Source: a bacterium (GTDB lineage: Bacteria; Zixibacteria; MSB-5A5; GN15; FEB-12). From it: a stretch of DNA of 8,399 nucleotides. A program made the position numbers and the translations under genes. The stretch is taken from assembly GCA_030640905.1 (NCBI GenBank), contig DAOWIM010000147.1, positions 1-8,399 of the forward strand, in the 5' to 3' direction. Below the pieces are notes generated by a model that saw only the letters and a program-made list of their open reading frames with translations, did no database searches and had not been told where the DNA came from. Below, piece after piece: positions 6,817 through 8,399 of the stretch (positions are counted from its first letter, which is position 1; every line of letters begins with the position of its first letter).

Positions 6817-7635
6817 TTGATCAAACGCCTTATCACGTCAACGGTCATCCTGGCCATTCTGGTTGGACCCTCGATGGTGTTCGCTAAACTGAATCATCAG
6901 CTTGATGCTGCGGATATTACGCGAGTTGACAACTTGGTGACTGTTCCTCTAGTGGTCTCCAATGAGGACAACCTGGTGGCAATGGATATTCCGCTCGGCT
7001 TCTCGGAGGGCGTGACTCTCAAGGAGGTCATTTTTGAAAACACTCGGGTATCCTACTTTGATCTGAAAGTAGGGATCATTGACAACGCGAAGAGAAGCGT
7101 TGTTATTGGTCTGCTGCCTCAGATTTCGTCCAATAACAAGCCGGATCTTCCGGCTGGCACGGGCACGGTAGCTTTCCTGGTGTTTGAGATTACTGATCCT
7201 TCAGTCACAGAGATCGCGCTGGAAGCAATTGAGTTGGAGAAACCTGATCATTCTCTTCTATTCGTGTATCACGAGTATGATGGGATTGGCGCTCCCTCTA
7301 TTGTGGAGGTGAATCCGGAATTTAGCAGAACTACTCTGTCTCTGAGCGGTGCGGCCAATGCCTCGTTACCGACGACCTTTGCTCTCGAACAGAACTATCC
7401 CAATCCATTTAACCCTGCGACCAACATCTCCTTTGATGTTCCGGTCACCGCAGAGGTTAATCTGACGATCTACAATGTCCTCGGCCAGGAAGTTGTTACT
7501 CTGGTTGATCGGATATTGGAGGCCGGTACGCATACGGTTGAATGGGATGCCACAGCTTATTCCAGTGGTGTCTATTTCTATCGTGTTTCAGCGGAGAAGT
7601 TCACTGAGACGAAGAAGATGATGCTGTTGAAATAG
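6817..7635 (+). CDS. Secreted protein with cohesin-like domain and T9SS type A sorting domain
   Basis: The protein has 272 residues. Residues 1-23 are a clear signal peptide (MIKR basic start, hydrophobic core, cleavage after VFA). Residues about 24-165 are β-rich, with VTVPLVVSNEDNLVAMDIPL (41-60) and a later VAFLVFEITD strand (118-127). This resembles cohesin or other Ig-like domains, though the similarity is weak. A low-complexity linker follows. Residues about 185-272 are a C-terminal sorting domain with FALEQNYPNPFNPATNISF (188-206), IYNVLGQEV, SGVYFYR and a final KKMMLLK. In Bacteroidetes and related FCB phyla this domain directs proteins through the type IX secretion system to the cell surface. 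TTG is the start, fixed by AGGAGGTGA six bases or so before it. The gene has its own consensus promoter and terminator, so it is monocistronic. Its function at the surface is unknown. Confidence 0.9.
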   Translation: MIKRLITSTVILAILVGPSMVFAKLNHQLDAADITRVDNLVTVPLVVSNEDNLVAMDIPLGFSEGVTLKEVIFENTRVSYFDLKVGIIDNAKRSVVIGLLPQISSNNKPDLPAGTGTVAFLVFEITDPSVTEIALEAIELEKPDHSLLFVYHEYDGIGAPSIVEVNPEFSRTTLSLSGAANASLPTTFALEQNYPNPFNPATNISFDVPVTAEVNLTIYNVLGQEVVTLVDRILEAGTHTVEWDATAYSSGVYFYRVSAEKFTETKKMMLLK

Positions 7636-7639
7636 GGAG

Positions 7640-7676
7640 AGACTTCCGAGGTTGAAGTTAAAGTCTTAATAAGTCT
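7640..7676 (+). repeat. Small inverted and direct repeat after the secreted-protein gene
   Basis: AGACTT (7640-7645) is the inverse of AAGTCT (7661-7666), and AAGTCT occurs again at 7671-7676. It lies in the short 3' untranslated stretch before the terminator and may add a second hairpin to the transcript end. The sequence is short enough to be chance. Confidence 0.3.
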
Positions 7677-7687
7677 GCCAAGATTTG

Positions 7688-7720
7688 GCCCTTCCCCTGG
7701 TCAGGGAAGGGCTTTTTTTT
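7688..7720 (+). terminator. Intrinsic terminator of the secreted-protein gene
   Basis: GCCCTTCCC (7688-7696) pairs perfectly with GGGAAGGGC (7704-7712) over a 7-base loop and runs straight into eight T residues (7713-7720). This is a textbook Rho-independent terminator, about 50 bases after the TAG stop. Confidence 0.95.
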
Positions 7721-7862
7721 GCGCCGAATTAGATTCTGCGTCGGTCTCGCCACATATTATGCGACATACAGCCACGCTCCGCACTTTCCGGTAGCAATAC
7801 AAATACGTATCTCGTTGTGCCGCAACAAGGGGGGCGGTGAAGCCATGTTCTGGCATGAGTTT
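7721..7862. other. Intergenic stretch with no recognised feature
   Basis: Between the terminator of the secreted-protein gene and the candidate RNA I see no gene with a plausible start and ribosome site. There is a small palindrome ATACGTAT (7803-7810) and short hairpins GTTG-TGCCG-CAAC (about 7814-7826) and GCCA-TGTTC-TGGC (7842-7854). A GTG-led frame opens at 7837 but runs across the RNA and terminator and is not convincing. Confidence 0.5.
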
Positions 7863-7871
7863 TGTTACAAT
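7863..7871 (+). promoter_or_regulatory. Extended -10 promoter element before the structured RNA
   Basis: TGT followed by TACAAT (7866-7871) fits an extended -10 box (TGn plus five of six -10 bases). No good -35 is seen 16-18 bases upstream. A start seven or eight bases downstream falls at 7878-7879, exactly where the first stem of the candidate RNA begins. That coincidence is the main support. Confidence 0.35.
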
Positions 7872-7878
7872 CATAATT

Positions 7879-8013
7879 GCCGGGGATTATGGCGATGAAA
7901 GATCGGGAGGCATAATGCCTGCCGAAACAAAGCAGTCCTGGCGGTTAGCTGCTTTAGTAAGTTCCCCGGCTGGTGAGGAAAAAGAGGCCCCGACTTTTTG
8001 GTCGGGGCCTTCT
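7879..8013 (+). ncRNA. Candidate structured small RNA (three-way junction plus terminator hairpin)
   Basis: The closing stem GCCGGGGA (7879-7886) with TCCCCGGC (7963-7970) is a perfect 8 base pairs. Inside it are two helices. The first is CGG-G-AGGCA (7904-7912) with TGCCT-G-CCG (7916-7924), with one G-G mismatch and a TAA loop. The second is AAAGCAG (7929-7935) with CTGCTTT (7949-7955), 7 perfect pairs over a 13-base loop. Junction strands are 7887-7903, 7925-7928 and 7956-7962. A terminator-like hairpin follows at 7986-8009. Such nested perfect pairing in a stretch without a good gene suggests an RNA. It is not a tRNA (no GGTTCGA arm), and it lacks the conserved cores of SRP RNA and the riboswitches I know. 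No plus-strand gene lies downstream within the window, so a standalone RNA fits better than a leader. Covariation is untested. Confidence 0.4.
7979..8009 (-). terminator. Intrinsic terminator, minus strand, possibly bidirectional
   Basis: GGCCCCGAC (7986-7994) pairs with GTCGGGGCC (8001-8009) over a 6-base loop. Read on the minus strand the stem is followed by TCTTTTT (7979-7985), so it ends the tRNA-thiolation-like gene, whose stop is only 8 bases away. On the plus strand the following TTCTTGT is a weaker T-tract that could end the candidate RNA. Confidence 0.88.
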
Positions 8014-8017
8014 TGTA

Positions 8018-8399
8018 TCATTCTGGTCCGTATCTGGATTCGCCGCCGGTGTGTGGGCCACCAATCCGCAAGTTGCCGAGCATCTTTGATCCAGCCGGGG
8101 CTACCTCAAGCAACCTCTCATCCTGACATCCCACCCGTACAGCGACCTCGACACGGGGGTTTTTCCGCGCTGCGCAATAGCGCGCTGTGATAGCGGCAGC
8201 TGTCTGAAGATTCTCATCGGTGGCATCCCCAACCAGAAGCGTGATCGGTGAGCCAACATCAACCGCTTCAATCTGGATATGTTCAGGTTCTTTGTAGGCA
8301 AGGATCATCTTGTTATCGCGTTCATCCCGACCCGAAATAACCTTGGTCTTTGGATCAAGCCGAAACTGACGCCCGGCCCGCAGCAGGTTCAGATCGTTG
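8018..8399 (-). CDS. C-terminal end of a putative PP-loop tRNA-thiolation family protein
   Basis: The minus-strand frame is open from the right edge to TGA at 8018-8020, so only the last 127 residues are visible; the ATG at 8308 is internal. The segment begins NDLNLLRAGRQFRLDP and continues KTKVISGRDERDN, then GSPITLLVGDATDE and AAAITARYCAARKNPRVEV. This resembles the NFACT-R-like RNA-binding domain found at the C-terminus of predicted tRNA 2- or 4-thiouridine synthesis proteins with a PP-loop ATPase domain. The GRxFRL, K-I-GR-E-N and GP/GS-I-LL pattern is the basis. The last 25 residues (HTGGESRYGPE end) look like an unstructured tail. The family catalyses ATP-dependent sulfur insertion into tRNA, but the catalytic domain would lie outside the window. 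A strong terminator follows at once. The family assignment is from memory of the motif and is moderate. Confidence 0.62.
   Translation of the reverse strand, partial: NDLNLLRAGRQFRLDPKTKVISGRDERDNKMILAYKEPEHIQIEAVDVGSPITLLVGDATDENLQTAAAITARYCAARKNPRVEVAVRVGCQDERLLEVAPAGSKMLGNLRIGGPHTGGESRYGPE

Noticed and set aside
7892..7962. Hammerhead ribozyme, since CGATGA, GAAAC and GTA occur around three helices
   Set aside because: The essential CTGATGA core lacks one base, the stem next to it is separated by several unpaired bases, and the third helix has an extra base before the cleavage triplet.
7879..7970. tRNA, in particular selenocysteine tRNA, because of the 8-base-pair closing stem and 92-base length
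   Set aside because: There is no GGTTCGA T-arm, no D-arm pattern and no plausible anticodon stem next to the 3' strand.
7837..8190. GTG-led open frame of 117 codons on the plus strand
   Set aside because: It runs through the candidate RNA and the terminator hairpin and then antisense to the gene at 8018-8399. Its product has low-complexity shadow character and no domain. An ATG at 7915 has a GGGAGG before it, but the same frame and objections apply.

Overview
The window (about half G+C) carries five protein-coding genes, two of them cut by the window edges, plus several intergenic signals. A secreted protein ending in a type IX secretion (Por) style C-terminal domain, with the NYPNPFNP motif, points to a bacterium of the FCB superphylum. 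That domain, the fusion of a membrane glycosyltransferase to TPR repeats and the prokaryotic OPT transporter fit uncultured lineages such as Zixibacteria. The phylum is an inference; there is no rRNA or marker gene here.

Layout, left to right. (1) 1-981, plus strand: the C-terminal part of a signalling protein with a degenerate receiver-like domain and a GGDEF domain. (2) 982-1112: gap between convergent genes, filled by a palindromic repeat with CATTGCGAG ends. (3) 6283 down to 1113, minus strand: a probable three-gene operon. It runs from an OPT-family transporter through an exported beta-propeller-like protein to a large GT39-type glycosyltransferase with about seven C-terminal TPR repeats. 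(4) 6284-6816: a roughly 530-base divergent intergenic region. It holds a candidate promoter and overlapping palindromes for the operon, and a perfect TTGACA-N17-TATAAT promoter with a 150-base leader for the rightward gene. (5) 6817-7635, plus strand: a 272-residue secreted protein with a cohesin-like N-terminal half and a sorting domain, closed by a textbook intrinsic terminator. (6) 7721-8017: no convincing protein gene. It contains a possible standalone structured RNA (extended -10, three-way-junction fold, terminator hairpin). (7) 8018-8399, minus strand: the C-terminal end of a protein resembling the RNA-binding tail of PP-loop tRNA-thiolation proteins.

How the genes relate. The operon couples a transporter to two envelope proteins, but no shared pathway can be read from the sequence. 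The secreted protein is an independent transcription unit and may be strongly expressed, given its consensus promoter and perfect Shine-Dalgarno. Non-ATG starts are common: GTG for the glycosyltransferase, TTG for the OPT gene and the secreted protein, and none clear for the propeller gene.

The best candidate for something undescribed is the structured RNA at about 7879-8013. The most unusual proteins are the pseudo-receiver/GGDEF protein and the glycosyltransferase-TPR fusion.
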